This document shows positions 38,736 to 47,858 of a stretch of 64,000 bases of DNA, piece after piece. The translations under genes were made by a program, and so were the position numbers. The notes under the pieces are model-generated. The model saw only the letters and a program-made list of their open reading frames with translations, was not told where the DNA came from and ran no database searches. Source of the stretch: Paraclostridium sordellii (GTDB lineage Bacteria; Bacillota; Clostridia; Peptostreptococcales; Peptostreptococcaceae); contig NZ_LN679998.1 in assembly GCF_000953675.1 (NCBI RefSeq), positions 2,885,525-2,949,524 of the forward strand. The letters are read 5' to 3'. Within the stretch, counting starts at the first letter, position 1, and each line of letters opens with the position of its first letter.

Positions 38736-39956
38736 TTATTTCTTAATTATTAATTTTGCAAACTTTCTTTTTCCAACTTGTATGATATCGCCATCTTTTA
38801 TTTCAACTTTATCATTTTCTACTTTTTCACTATTTATCTTTATTCCACCTTGCTTTAATAATCTTCTAGCTTCACTTGTAGATGGAGATAATTTAAGTGT
38901 TGCTACCAATTTAGGAATGAAGAATAATCCTTCTTCAGAATCATCCATAGAAATTTCCATTTCAGCTATATCATCTGGCATATTTCTTTTTTGGAATACA
39001 GATTTAAAATATTGCTCTGCTTCTAAAGCTTTTTCTTCTCCATGGTATAATCTAACAACTTCTTTAGCTAGTCTCATTTTTAAATCTCTTGGATTAACTT
39101 TATCTTCTTCCATATCTTTTTTCATTTTTTCTATTGAGTCTGGATGTTCATCTGTAACTAACTCGAAGTATCTTATTATAAGTTCGTCTGGAATAGACAT
39201 TGTCTTTCCATACATATCATTTGGAACTTCACTTATTCCTATATAATTTCCTAATGATTTACTCATTTTTTTAACTCCATCAGTACCTTCTATTATAGGC
39301 ATTAATAAAGCTACTTGAGGACTTTGATCATATTCTTTTTGAAGGGTTCTACCCATTAGTATATTGAACTTTTGATCTGTTCCACCCATTTCTATATCCG
39401 CTTTAATTGCAACTGAATCATACCCTTGCATTAGAGGATAGAAAAATTCATGTATTGATATTGATTGATTTGAAGCAAATCTCTTTTTAAAATCGTCTCT
39501 TTCTAACATTCTAGCTACAGTATATTTAGATGCTAAATTTGCAACATCCATAAAATTCATAGATTGTAACCATTCACTATTGAATCTAACTATAGTTTTT
39601 TCTCTATCTAGTATTTTAAAAATTTGATCTTGGTAAGTTTTTGCATTTTCTAAAACTTGTTCATGCGATAATTGCTTTCTAACTGCTGATTTTCCTGTTG
39701 GATCTCCTATCATTCCTGTAGCATCGCCTATTATTATAACTACTTGATGACCTAAATCTTGAAATGCCTTCATTTTTCTTAACACTACAGTATGACCTAA
39801 GTGTATATCTGGAGCAGAAGGGTCTAAGCCTAATTTTATAGTTAATGGCTTATTGTCTTTTGCTGATTTTTCTAACTTTTTGATAATATCTTCTTCAGAT
39901 ATTATTTCAGCCGCCCCTTTTCTTATTATCTTCATTTGTTCATTTATTTCAATCAT
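38736..39956 (-). CDS. tyrS: tyrosyl-tRNA synthetase
   Basis: Class I synthetase charging tRNA-Tyr. The HIGH-like motif is HLGHTVVL (near 52), the KMSKS motif is KKMSKSLGN (near 230), and a C-terminal S4 RNA-binding domain (about 340-405) is present. The length of 406 matches the TyrZ-like branch. About 190 bases upstream lack a T-box signature. It lies 44 bases upstream of yunB in the same direction. Confidence 0.96.
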   Translation of the reverse strand: MIEINEQMKIIRKGAAEIISEEDIIKKLEKSAKDNKPLTIKLGLDPSAPDIHLGHTVVLRKMKAFQDLGHQVVIIIGDATGMIGDPTGKSAVRKQLSHEQVLENAKTYQDQIFKILDREKTIVRFNSEWLQSMNFMDVANLASKYTVARMLERDDFKKRFASNQSISIHEFFYPLMQGYDSVAIKADIEMGGTDQKFNILMGRTLQKEYDQSPQVALLMPIIEGTDGVKKMSKSLGNYIGISEVPNDMYGKTMSIPDELIIRYFELVTDEHPDSIEKMKKDMEEDKVNPRDLKMRLAKEVVRLYHGEEKALEAEQYFKSVFQKRNMPDDIAEMEISMDDSEEGLFFIPKLVATLKLSPSTSEARRLLKQGGIKINSEKVENDKVEIKDGDIIQVGKRKFAKLIIKK

Positions 39957-40109
39957 ATGTACACCTCACACATATTTTTTTACTACTTAGTTAAAAATAA
40001 TTAATATTGTATCATAGTTAAATACTAAATTCAATTAATGCTACTCATACTATATAATTTCTTCTCACAATATTCATTTTAAACTATAAAATACAAAATT
40101 ATTCCTATA

Positions 40110-40118
40110 TATGTTATA
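40110..40118 (+). promoter_or_regulatory. extended -10 promoter of the class A PBP gene
   Basis: TGTTATAAT, a TGn-extended consensus -10 box, lies about 30 bases before the ATG at 40149. No good -35 hexamer is visible. AAGGAGG precedes the start codon. Confidence 0.5.
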
Positions 40119-40148
40119 ATATATTGTCACAGTAAGGAGGTTAATTTC

Positions 40149-42908
40149 ATGGGAAATTATAACAATGATAAAAATAAAATCCGCAGAAAAAAAATTAGTT
40201 CCTCTAGTACTAAAACTACAGCCTCGTCCAGCAAATCAACTAAGACTAGCAGTAGTAAAAATAGTACTCGTAAACCTAATAAGAAAGATAAATTTAAGAT
40301 TATTAGAACTATTGGGGTTGCGCTTTTAGTTACATTAGTTTTAGGTGTAGCTGCATCATCAGCACTAGTATTTGTTGCTTTAAAAAATGTAGAACCTATT
40401 ACTAAAGCATTGCTTGATAAAAAAGTTAATACAGTAACAGAACTATTATATAATGACGGATCTTTAATGGGAAATCCACCTACAGATAATAAAAAGGTTC
40501 CGATTTCAATAAAAGATATGCCAACTCATCTTCAACATGCACTTGTATCTATAGAAGATGAGAGATTTTATGAACATGATGGTGTAGACTTTAAAGGTCT
40601 TGCTAGAGCTGCTGTATTAAATGTATTAACATCTTCTTCACCAGGAGGAAGTACAATACCTATGCAGGTATCTAAAAACTTATTAACTTCTAAGGAAGTT
40701 TCTGTTGTTCGTAAAATAAAAGATATTTACTATGCTTTAGAAATGAATAAGACACTTTCTAAAGAAGAAATATTAGAACTTTATTTAAATAGCGCTTATT
40801 TTGGAAGTGGTGCAATTGGTGTAGAAGCTGCTGCTAATGCATATTTTGATAAACATGCAAAAGACCTTTCAACAGCTGAATCTGCCATGATTGTCGGTAT
40901 TACTCAAAACCCTCAAAAATATGCAGCCTATAGAACTGCAAAATTAACTGGAAATGAAACTAAAGATGATTTAAAAAATAAAGTTAAGTTCTTCGTAAAT
41001 GGTAAAAATGATAATTTTGACGATCCTACTCGTGTTGAACTTGATATGGTTGATAAAATGTATTCTTGGGGACTTATCCCTGATTATGATTACTACAAGC
41101 AATTAAAAGACGGTAATATGGTTTGTAGAAAAGTTGAGTTAAACCCTGAATCTAAAAAGAGACAAGAAACAGTTTTAGCGAAAATGTTAGAACTTGGTTA
41201 TTTGACTCAAGAGGAATATAATAAATCAATCGCTGAAAAAATAGAAATAAAATTGCCTAAACCAACTAAAAAGCCTGCTTCTACAGTAGAAGATTTAATT
41301 GAAGACGATGTTATAACTAGTCTTATAAACCAAGGTTATACGGACACAGAAGCTCATAACCTATATTTCAATGGCGGTTTAAAAATACGTACTACTATAG
41401 ATAAAAGTATGCAAGGCGAACTAGAAGGCCAATTTAATAATAGAGCAAACTTCCCAGAAACTATAATGGGTTCAGATGGTGTACCTCAGCCTCAAGCTGC
41501 TATGGTTATTTTAGATTATAGAACTGGGCAAATAAAAGCATTGATGGGCGGTAGAGAAATAAAAGCTAGAAAAGTACTAAATAGAGCAATTTCTCCTCAT
41601 CAACCTGGTTCTACAATAAAACCTTTAGCTGTTTATACACCAGCTATTGATAATGGTAAAAATCAAGCAGATTCATTTAGTGATGTTCCTGGCGGATATA
41701 AGTTTAGCCAAAATAATAAATGGGATCCAAAAACTACAACACCAGGTACAGGATCAATGACTATGCGTCAAGCATTAGCTAAATCTTCAAATACAATAGC
41801 AGTTAAAGTTGCTGAAACCCTTGGCGATTCTTACGACGATTGTGTAGATACTATGCTTGATTACCTAAAGAATTTTGGTTTATCTGATTTAAAAGATGGC
41901 CCTGGTGGTGAAGATAGAAAATTCTCAGCACTTACTTTAGGTGGTATGACAAAAGGAGTTTCTCCTCTTGATATGGCTGCTGCATATGGTACTTTAGCAA
42001 ATGGTGGAGTTTATGTTGAACCTATAACTTTTACAACTATAGAGTCATCTGACGGTCAAGTTTTAGTTCAAAATACACCAGAAGAACATAAAGTTGTAGA
42101 TGCTCAGGTTGCTTATGTTGTAACTGATATGATGAAGTCTGTTATAACAGAAGGTACTGGTAAATCAGCTAGTATAGGTAGTATGCCTGTTGCTGGTAAA
42201 ACAGGTACAACTAACGAAGATAAAGATGCTTGGTTTGTAGGATATACTCCATACTATGTAGGTTCTACTTATATAGGTGATGATTATCGTTCAAATCCTG
42301 ATACTAAAGCTAGTATACCTCGTAGAGGGGTTGCTGGTGGAAGCTCGACTTCAGCTAAACTTTGGGCAAATGTAATGAGTAAGGTTCATGACGGTCTTAA
42401 ACCTACAGAATTTAAAAAACCTAGTTCTATAGAATTTTTTAACATAAATTTATTTACAGGTGATGTAGTAGGAAAAGGTGCTTATAACTCTGCAATTGCT
42501 GCTTTTATAAAAGGTCATACTCCAAGTGGTAGTGCGATAGATCATACTCCGGAAGTTCCTAAGGCAACTACTGAAGAGAAAAAAACAGAAAATGAAAGCC
42601 CTGATAATACTAATACCCAAAAACCTCAAAATCCTTCGACACCAGAAAATCAAACACCAAATACTGGTGCAAACGGAACAAATAATGGTGCTAATGGTAA
42701 TCAAGGTAATAACAATCAAACTAATATACCTGGAGGAGCTAATCCTCCTAAACCAGGAGATGGTAGTGGTAATGCTGGAGGAAGTACTCCGCCTACCCAA
42801 GGTGGCGGCACTAATACTGGAGGCGGAGCTAATCCAACTCCGACTCCGACTCAACCAGTTACCCCATCTCCAAATCCTCAGACACCTGCCCAAAATACAG
42901 GTGCATAA
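40149..42908 (+). CDS. penicillin-binding protein 1A (transglycosylase/transpeptidase)
   Basis: Bifunctional peptidoglycan polymerase. A Ser/Lys/Thr-rich cytoplasmic tail (1-50) and a membrane helix (about 55-77) come first. The GT51 domain has EDERFYEHDGVDFKG (near 136), GGSTIPMQVSKNLL and KEEILELYLNSAYFG. The transpeptidase has STIK (near 498), SSN and KTGTTNEDKDAWF (near 682). Residues from about 790 to 919 are a low-complexity Pro/Asn/Gly/Thr tail that may pass through or stick to the wall. A bidirectional terminator follows. Confidence 0.95.
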   Translation: MGNYNNDKNKIRRKKISSSSTKTTASSSKSTKTSSSKNSTRKPNKKDKFKIIRTIGVALLVTLVLGVAASSALVFVALKNVEPITKALLDKKVNTVTELLYNDGSLMGNPPTDNKKVPISIKDMPTHLQHALVSIEDERFYEHDGVDFKGLARAAVLNVLTSSSPGGSTIPMQVSKNLLTSKEVSVVRKIKDIYYALEMNKTLSKEEILELYLNSAYFGSGAIGVEAAANAYFDKHAKDLSTAESAMIVGITQNPQKYAAYRTAKLTGNETKDDLKNKVKFFVNGKNDNFDDPTRVELDMVDKMYSWGLIPDYDYYKQLKDGNMVCRKVELNPESKKRQETVLAKMLELGYLTQEEYNKSIAEKIEIKLPKPTKKPASTVEDLIEDDVITSLINQGYTDTEAHNLYFNGGLKIRTTIDKSMQGELEGQFNNRANFPETIMGSDGVPQPQAAMVILDYRTGQIKALMGGREIKARKVLNRAISPHQPGSTIKPLAVYTPAIDNGKNQADSFSDVPGGYKFSQNNKWDPKTTTPGTGSMTMRQALAKSSNTIAVKVAETLGDSYDDCVDTMLDYLKNFGLSDLKDGPGGEDRKFSALTLGGMTKGVSPLDMAAAYGTLANGGVYVEPITFTTIESSDGQVLVQNTPEEHKVVDAQVAYVVTDMMKSVITEGTGKSASIGSMPVAGKTGTTNEDKDAWFVGYTPYYVGSTYIGDDYRSNPDTKASIPRRGVAGGSSTSAKLWANVMSKVHDGLKPTEFKKPSSIEFFNINLFTGDVVGKGAYNSAIAAFIKGHTPSGSAIDHTPEVPKATTEEKKTENESPDNTNTQKPQNPSTPENQTPNTGANGTNNGANGNQGNNNQTNIPGGANPPKPGDGSGNAGGSTPPTQGGGTNTGGGANPTPTPTQPVTPSPNPQTPAQNTGA

Positions 42909-42947
42909 AAAAAAGAACTATATGATAAATCATATAGTTCTTTTTTT
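42908..42947. terminator. bidirectional terminator between the PBP gene and spoVAE
   Basis: Eighteen pairs (AAAAAAAGAACTATATGA) with a four-base loop and T-runs on both strands; it sits on the PBP stop codon and just past the spoVAE stop. Confidence 0.9.
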
Positions 42948-43314
42948 ATGGCTTAGCCTTTGGAGTAAACACAACAGCCATTATATATCCAAAGAATATA
43001 GCAGCCGCTATCCCTCCAGCTGTAGCTGTTATTCCTCCTGTAAATATTCCTATAAATCCATCTTGTTCTATAGCTTTTACAACTCCATTATACAATGAAT
43101 ACCCAAATCCTATTATAGGTACAGTTGCTCCTGCCCCTCCAAAATCAACTATTTTATCATAAATCCCTATAAAACTTAATAAAACACCACCTGTTACATA
43201 AGTTACCATTATATAAGGAGTTTGAAGTTTAAAATAGTCCATCATTATTTGCGCTATTAAACATATAACTCCTCCTACTAAAAATACCTTTAAATAATCT
43301 ATCATTGATTTCAC
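42946..43314 (-). CDS. spoVAE: stage V sporulation protein AE
   Basis: Membrane subunit of the SpoVA channel that moves dipicolinic acid into the forespore and out at germination. A 122-residue protein with about four helices and the conserved GGAGATVPIIGFG near residue 58. It is the last gene of spoVAC-AD-AE. In C. difficile only these three SpoVA proteins are present, and this window shows the same set. Confidence 0.94.
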   Translation of the reverse strand: MKSMIDYLKVFLVGGVICLIAQIMMDYFKLQTPYIMVTYVTGGVLLSFIGIYDKIVDFGGAGATVPIIGFGYSLYNGVVKAIEQDGFIGIFTGGITATAGGIAAAIFFGYIMAVVFTPKAKP

Positions 43315-43317
43315 CTC

Positions 43318-44331
43318 TTATTCATTAACTATTACAACTGCATGTGCTACACTAGGTATACTTTCTTTTTGTAGTGTACTTGTTGGTGATAATAATGCTC
43401 CCGTAGATACTAACATTACTTTATTAAATTTTTTAGCCTTAAGCATTTTATATATATATCCGTTAAAAACAGATGCTGAACATCCACATCCGCTTCCTCC
43501 ACAATGAACATCTTGAGCTTCTAAATCAAATATTTCTACTCCACAATCAGTATATACTTTTGAAATATCTAAGCCTTTTTCTTTTAATAAATCTATTGTT
43601 ATTTGCATACCTACTTTACCTAAATCTCCAGTAGCAATCATATCAAAACTATTTGGATCATCTTTTGTATCATCAAAATATGAAAATATAGTATCTATAG
43701 CAGCTGGTGCCATTGCAGCTCCCATATTATTAGCATCTGTTATACCTTCATCTATAACCTTCCCAATTGTTAAATATTTTATTTTTGGACCTTCTCCATT
43801 ATTCGATATTAAAGAACATCCTGAACCTGTAACTGTCCATTGTGCTGTCATGGGTTTTTGATTTCCCAATTCTAAAGGAAATCTAAATTGTCTTTCAGCT
43901 GTACAATAATGACTAGATGTTGCTGCTACAACCAAATCAGCAAATCCCCCATCTACAATCATAGCTCCTATGGATAATGATTGAGACATAGTTGAACAAG
44001 CTCCATAAACACCTAAAAAAGGTATACTTACTTCTCTTGCCGCAAATGAAGTTGATAATAATTGATTTAATAAATCTCCAGCTATCATATAATTAACATC
44101 GCTTATAGATTTATTAGCTTTCGATACAGCATGCTGTACAACTGTTTGAACCATTTTACTTTCAGCAAATTCCCAACTTTTTTCACCATATAAATCATCA
44201 TCTATCTTTATATCAAAGTAATCTTTTAATGGGCCATCTGCCTCCTTTGGTCCAACTATAGATGATGTAGATATTATAGTAGGCTTGTTTTTTAATTCTA
44301 CAGTTCTTTTCCCAATTCTATTATTAGCCAC
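43318..44331 (-). CDS. spoVAD: stage V sporulation protein AD
   Basis: Soluble thiolase-fold protein that binds dipicolinic acid at the SpoVA channel. The thiolase-like Cys region FLGVYGACSTMSQSLSIGA (near 126) and GSGCGCSASVFNGYIYKML (near 278) are conserved. The length of 337 is standard. It lies three bases before spoVAE and 12 bases after spoVAC. Confidence 0.96.
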   Translation of the reverse strand: MANNRIGKRTVELKNKPTIISTSSIVGPKEADGPLKDYFDIKIDDDLYGEKSWEFAESKMVQTVVQHAVSKANKSISDVNYMIAGDLLNQLLSTSFAAREVSIPFLGVYGACSTMSQSLSIGAMIVDGGFADLVVAATSSHYCTAERQFRFPLELGNQKPMTAQWTVTGSGCSLISNNGEGPKIKYLTIGKVIDEGITDANNMGAAMAPAAIDTIFSYFDDTKDDPNSFDMIATGDLGKVGMQITIDLLKEKGLDISKVYTDCGVEIFDLEAQDVHCGGSGCGCSASVFNGYIYKMLKAKKFNKVMLVSTGALLSPTSTLQKESIPSVAHAVVIVNE

Positions 44332-44343
44332 TTGTACTCCTCC

Positions 44344-44784
44344 TTACTTAATGAAAAAATTTATTACATAGTATAAAAAACCACAAACTATAGAAGAACC
44401 TATCCCATAAACTAATACAGGTCCTGCTACTTTAAATAAGTTTGATCCAACTCCTAATACGTATCCTTCTCTTTTATATTCCATAGCAGGAGAAACTATA
44501 GAGTTAGCAAACCCTGTTATAGGTATAATAGATCCTGCTCCAGCTCTTTTACCAATTAGGTCATATACTCCTATTCCAGTTAAAAATGATCCTATAAATA
44601 TAAGAGTCATAGAAGTTGCTCCAGCTGCTTTTAATTTATCTAGCCCAAAGTTTAAATATACATCGTTTATAATTTGCCCTATTACGCATATTAAACCTCC
44701 AACAATAAATGCCATTATATAATTTTTTGCATATTTGGGTTTTGGACTAATCTCATCAACATAGTCTTTATATTTTTTTCCCAT
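44344..44784 (-). CDS. spoVAC: stage V sporulation protein AC
   Basis: Membrane subunit of the SpoVA channel; in Bacillus it behaves as a mechanosensitive channel. A basic start (about 1-20) is followed by about four helices; AGSIIPITGFANSIVSP (near 82) parallels the GATVPIIGFG motif of SpoVAE. AAGGAGG precedes the ATG. It is separated from sigF by a terminator, so the operon should have its own, probably forespore-specific, promoter, which I could not place with confidence. Confidence 0.94.
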   Translation of the reverse strand: MGKKYKDYVDEISPKPKYAKNYIMAFIVGGLICVIGQIINDVYLNFGLDKLKAAGATSMTLIFIGSFLTGIGVYDLIGKRAGAGSIIPITGFANSIVSPAMEYKREGYVLGVGSNLFKVAGPVLVYGIGSSIVCGFLYYVINFFIK

Positions 44785-44835
44785 TTGTCATCCTCCTTTT
44801 TATTTATATATTGTTATTATTTTACAAAACAAAAA

Positions 44836-44872
44836 AAATAAACCCTTAATTTAAGGGTTTATTTATCCTATA
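44836..44872 (-). terminator. sigF terminator
   Basis: Thirteen or so pairs (AAATAAACCCTTA and complement), three-base loop, then eight T on the minus strand. It splits spoIIA-sigF from spoVA. Confidence 0.88.
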
Positions 44873-45627
44873 TATGTTTTTAACTTTGATAGTACCTTTT
44901 TTTCAATTCTAGAAACTTGAACTTGAGAAATATTTAACATTTCTCCTATTTCACTCTGTGTCTTATCCTCAAAATATCTAAGCATTATAATTTGTCTTTC
45001 TCTTTTATCTAATTTACCTAATACCTCTTTTAATAATAAATTATCTATTACTTTTTCCTCTTCATTTTCACCTTTTAAGCTAATCTTATCTATTAAACAA
45101 ATTGGAGAACCTTCCTCTTCATGTATAACTCCATGTAAATACTCAACAGAGAAGTTAGACTCTAAAGCCATTACCAAGTCTTCTTTGTCAACTCCAACCT
45201 CTTTTGATAATTCCTCTATAGTAGGTTCTCTTCCAAGTTTTTTAGTTAAAATTTCAGTCTGCATTTTAGCTTTTATAGCTATTTGTTTTAAAGACCTAGA
45301 TACTTTTATCATCCCATCATCTCTTAAGTATCTTTTTATTTCTCCTAAAATCATAGGGACTGCATATGTAGAAAATTTCACATTAAATTTTGGATCAAAC
45401 TTATATATAGCTTTTATAAGTCCTATAGAACCTAACTGAAATAAATCATCTCGCTCATACCCTATATTTAAAAATTTAGATACAACACTTCTAACTAAAC
45501 CTAAATTGCTTTCTATCAAAATCTCTTTTGCTTTTTCATCCCCATTTTGTACAAGATGTATTAAATTTAAAGTCTCCTCATGGCTAAGCAATCCCTTTCT
45601 TTCCTCTTTATTGGCAGTTATCCCCAT
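44863..45627 (-). CDS. sigF: forespore sigma factor SigF
   Basis: First compartment-specific sigma factor in the forespore. Regions 2.1-2.4 (about 40-110, with DLFQLGSIGLIKAIYKFDP and FSTYAVPMILGEIKRYLRDDG split by short gaps), region 3 (about 120-170) and region 4 with the helix-turn-helix SEIGEMLNISQVQVSRIEKK (near 225) are complete. The length of 254 is typical. It is the third gene of spoIIAA-spoIIAB-sigF, ten bases after spoIIAB. Confidence 0.97.
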   Translation of the reverse strand: MGITANKEERKGLLSHEETLNLIHLVQNGDEKAKEILIESNLGLVRSVVSKFLNIGYERDDLFQLGSIGLIKAIYKFDPKFNVKFSTYAVPMILGEIKRYLRDDGMIKVSRSLKQIAIKAKMQTEILTKKLGREPTIEELSKEVGVDKEDLVMALESNFSVEYLHGVIHEEEGSPICLIDKISLKGENEEEKVIDNLLLKEVLGKLDKRERQIIMLRYFEDKTQSEIGEMLNISQVQVSRIEKKVLSKLKTYIG

Positions 45628-45637
45628 AATAAAACCT

Positions 45638-46072
45638 CTATTCTATATTAGATGAATCTATTTTCTTTTTCATAACAACCTTTGTTCCTTCTCCTTTTTT
45701 AGATGATACTTCTACCTGGTCCATAAAACTTTCCATAACTGTAAATCCCATACCTGATCTTTCTAATTCTGGTTTTGATGTGTATAATGGCTGCATTGCC
45801 ATGTCCAAATCTTCTATTCCATTTCCATCATCTTCAACAGTTATAGTAACAGTTTTATCATTAATCTCACATCTTATTTTTACAAACATTTCTTCATTCT
45901 CATCATATCCATGTATTATAGCATTTGTAACAGCCTCTGAAACTGCAGTTTTTATATCTGCAAGTTCATCTAATGTAGGATCTAATTTAGATGCAAATGA
46001 TGCAACTATAACTCTTGCAAAGCTTTCATTCTCTGACTTTGCCGAAAATTTAACTTCCATGATATTATTCAT
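45638..46072 (-). CDS. spoIIAB: anti-sigma-F factor and kinase SpoIIAB
   Basis: Binds and inhibits SigF and phosphorylates SpoIIAA. GHKL ATPase features are the N box [11 protein letters not shown] (near 47) and G1 box [12 protein letters not shown] (near 79), with [10 protein letters not shown] near 107. The length of 144 is normal. Its start overlaps the end of spoIIAA by eight bases, indicating coupled translation and balanced amounts. Confidence 0.97.
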   Translation of the reverse strand: MNNIMEVKFSAKSENESFARVIVASFASKLDPTLDELADIKTAVSEAVTNAIIHGYDENEEMFVKIRCEINDKTVTITVEDDGNGIEDLDMAMQPLYTSKPELERSGMGFTVMESFMDQVEVSSKKGEGTKVVMKKKIDSSNIE

Positions 46073-46421
46073 TTGCCACTCCCCCTAAAAAAGAACTTAA
46101 TGCATCTTCATAACTTTCATGAATTTCTATTATTTTTGCCATACCTGATAAGTCAAAAACTTTCTTAACTCTCGAATTTATATTTATTACCGCTACCTTT
46201 CCACCTTCACTTGAAACCTTTTTATATCTACCAATTACAACCCCTATTCCAGATGAGTCCATAAAATTCATATTTTTAAAATCAAATATTATATTTTTTA
46301 TTTGTTTATCTTGAATAACATAGTCTATCTCTTCTCTTACTTCATTTGCTATATGGTGGTCTAATTCTTTACTTAAAAATTCTACCCTTAGATTTTTATT
46401 ATCCAATGAAAAATTTATCAT
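46065..46421 (-). CDS. spoIIAA: anti-anti-sigma factor SpoIIAA
   Basis: STAS-domain protein that, when unphosphorylated, frees SigF from SpoIIAB. The phosphorylation site is the first serine of [15 protein letters not shown] (near residue 57). From the ATG at 46421 it has 118 residues; AGGAGGGG lies just upstream, which rules out the earlier in-frame start. A sigma-H promoter lies about 45 bases before the ATG. Confidence 0.96.
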   Translation of the reverse strand: MINFSLDNKNLRVEFLSKELDHHIANEVREEIDYVIQDKQIKNIIFDFKNMNFMDSSGIGVVIGRYKKVSSEGGKVAVININSRVKKVFDLSGMAKIIEIHESYEDALSSFLGGVANE

Positions 46422-46464
46422 TAGTTCCCCTCCTATCAAAATTTAAAATGCTACTTTTTATTCA

Positions 46465-46489
46465 ATTCTATAAATTAAATTATTATCCT
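46465..46489 (-). promoter_or_regulatory. sigma-H-type promoter of the spoIIA operon
   Basis: On the minus strand AGGATAA (46489-46483) and ATAGAATTG, with GAAT at 46468-46465, match the sigma-H elements RnAGGAwWW and RnnGAATww at the usual spacing. The position 45 bases before spoIIAA fits the known control of this operon by sigma-H with Spo0A. I could not find a clear Spo0A box next to it. Confidence 0.72.
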
Positions 46490-46578
46490 TCAACTAAATT
46501 TAAATAGTTGTTTCTTGTATCAAAAATATACCTGTCTAAATAGTATATATTATACTAAATTATTTTGGAGGAATAGTA

Positions 46579-47811
46579 ATGGATTTTATTGACAACAAAG
46601 TAGCTAACCGTCTTGGAGGAATATCCTTTTTTAAAAACTCTGATAATCTTTATAAGTTTGAAAAAGTAAAAAAAATTACAAAAGAAGTCCAGTCTAAAAA
46701 TCCAAATTTAAAACTTATTGATATGGGTGTTGGAGAACCTGACAAAATGGCAGACATATCAATTGTAGATATATTATCTATTGAAGCACAAAAACCTGAA
46801 AACCGATTTTATGCTGACAATGGTATTATAGAATTTCAAGAAGCTGCATGTAGATATTTAGATAAAGTATATGGTGTTAAGAACATAAATTCAGCTAATA
46901 TAGTTCATGGTATCGGTTCTAAGCCTGTATTAGCTATGCTTCCTATCTGTTTTATTAATCCAGGTGATATTTGTTTAATGCCTTCTCCTGCTTATCAAGT
47001 TCTAGGAACTTATTCAAAATTCTTGGGAGGTGAAATTTATAAACTTCCACTTTGTGCTGAAAATAATTTTTATCCAGATTTAAACTCCATTCCATCAGAA
47101 ATTAGAAAAAAAGCAAAACTTTTATATTTAAATTATCCTAATAATCCAACTGGTCAAGTTGCTACAAAAAAATTTTTTGAATATGCAGTTAAATTTGCAA
47201 GAGATAATGATATTTTAATAATTTCAGATTTGGCTTATGGAGCTTTAACTTATGAAGATTATAATCCTTTAAGCATTCTTAATATAGAAGGCAGTTTAGA
47301 TGTCTGTATCGAAATACACTCCTTATCCAAAGCCTTTAATATGACTGGCTGGAGACTTGCATTTGTAGTTGGTTCTGAAAAAGCTATGAAAATTTATTGT
47401 GCAGTTAAAGGACATACAGATTCAGGACAATTTAGGGCAATCCAAAAAGCTGGTGCTTATGCACTTGATAATTGCGATTTAATTGAAGCTAATAAATCTC
47501 GTTACTATAGAAGATTTTTGTTACTGACTAAAGCTTTAAAAGAAATTGGTTTTAAAGCAGAAATTCCTAAAGGCGGATTTTATTGTTATGTACCAATTCC
47601 TCTAGGCATAAAAAACGGTATTCGATTTAATAATGCCGAAGAAGCTAGTCTTTATATTCTTTCAAAAGCATTAGTTTCAACTGTTCCTTGGGATGATTGT
47701 GGAAGTTATCTAAGATTTTCAGTCACTTTTGATGCTGAATCTGAAGTAGATGAACTAAACATAATCAATGAATTGAAAGAAAGATTACTATCTTTAAATT
47801 TAGAATTCTAA
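46579..47811 (+). CDS. LL-diaminopimelate aminotransferase-like class I aminotransferase
   Basis: PLP enzyme of 410 residues. The PLP lysine lies in HSLSKAFNMTGWRLAFV (near 248), matching the HSLSK-x-x-NMTGWR pattern of DapL; DMGVGEPDKM (near 48) and LYLNYPNNPTGQ (near 190) are further family motifs. DapL converts tetrahydrodipicolinate directly to LL-diaminopimelate for cell wall and lysine; the product also feeds dipicolinate-related flux in spore formers. Another substrate cannot be ruled out. It is divergent from the spoIIA operon. Confidence 0.78.
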   Translation: MDFIDNKVANRLGGISFFKNSDNLYKFEKVKKITKEVQSKNPNLKLIDMGVGEPDKMADISIVDILSIEAQKPENRFYADNGIIEFQEAACRYLDKVYGVKNINSANIVHGIGSKPVLAMLPICFINPGDICLMPSPAYQVLGTYSKFLGGEIYKLPLCAENNFYPDLNSIPSEIRKKAKLLYLNYPNNPTGQVATKKFFEYAVKFARDNDILIISDLAYGALTYEDYNPLSILNIEGSLDVCIEIHSLSKAFNMTGWRLAFVVGSEKAMKIYCAVKGHTDSGQFRAIQKAGAYALDNCDLIEANKSRYYRRFLLLTKALKEIGFKAEIPKGGFYCYVPIPLGIKNGIRFNNAEEASLYILSKALVSTVPWDDCGSYLRFSVTFDAESEVDELNIINELKERLLSLNLEF

Positions 47812-47851
47812 AGTAAAAGAGACATCTTAAATTAAGATGTCTCTTTTACTT
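47811..47851. terminator. bidirectional terminator
   Basis: Twenty pairs (AAGTAAAAGAGACATCTTAA) around one central base; in practice a three- or five-base loop. It lies between the convergent aminotransferase and helicase genes. Confidence 0.9.
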
Positions 47852-47858
47852 TTTATAA

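Noticed and set aside
39957-40148. T-box leader for tyrS
   Set aside because: The T-box core AGGGTGGNACCGCG is absent on the minus strand, and the 190 bases are AT-rich without a clear terminator/antiterminator pair.
42592-43098. Rightward frame of 168 codons overlapping the PBP tail and the spoVAE gene
   Set aside because: It is a frame-shifted reading of the low-complexity tail that then runs opposite spoVAE, with no ribosome site.
44785-44835. Sigma-G promoter before spoVAC
   Set aside because: Expected from the known biology of the operon, but no pair of elements in this short AT-rich gap matches well enough to place it.
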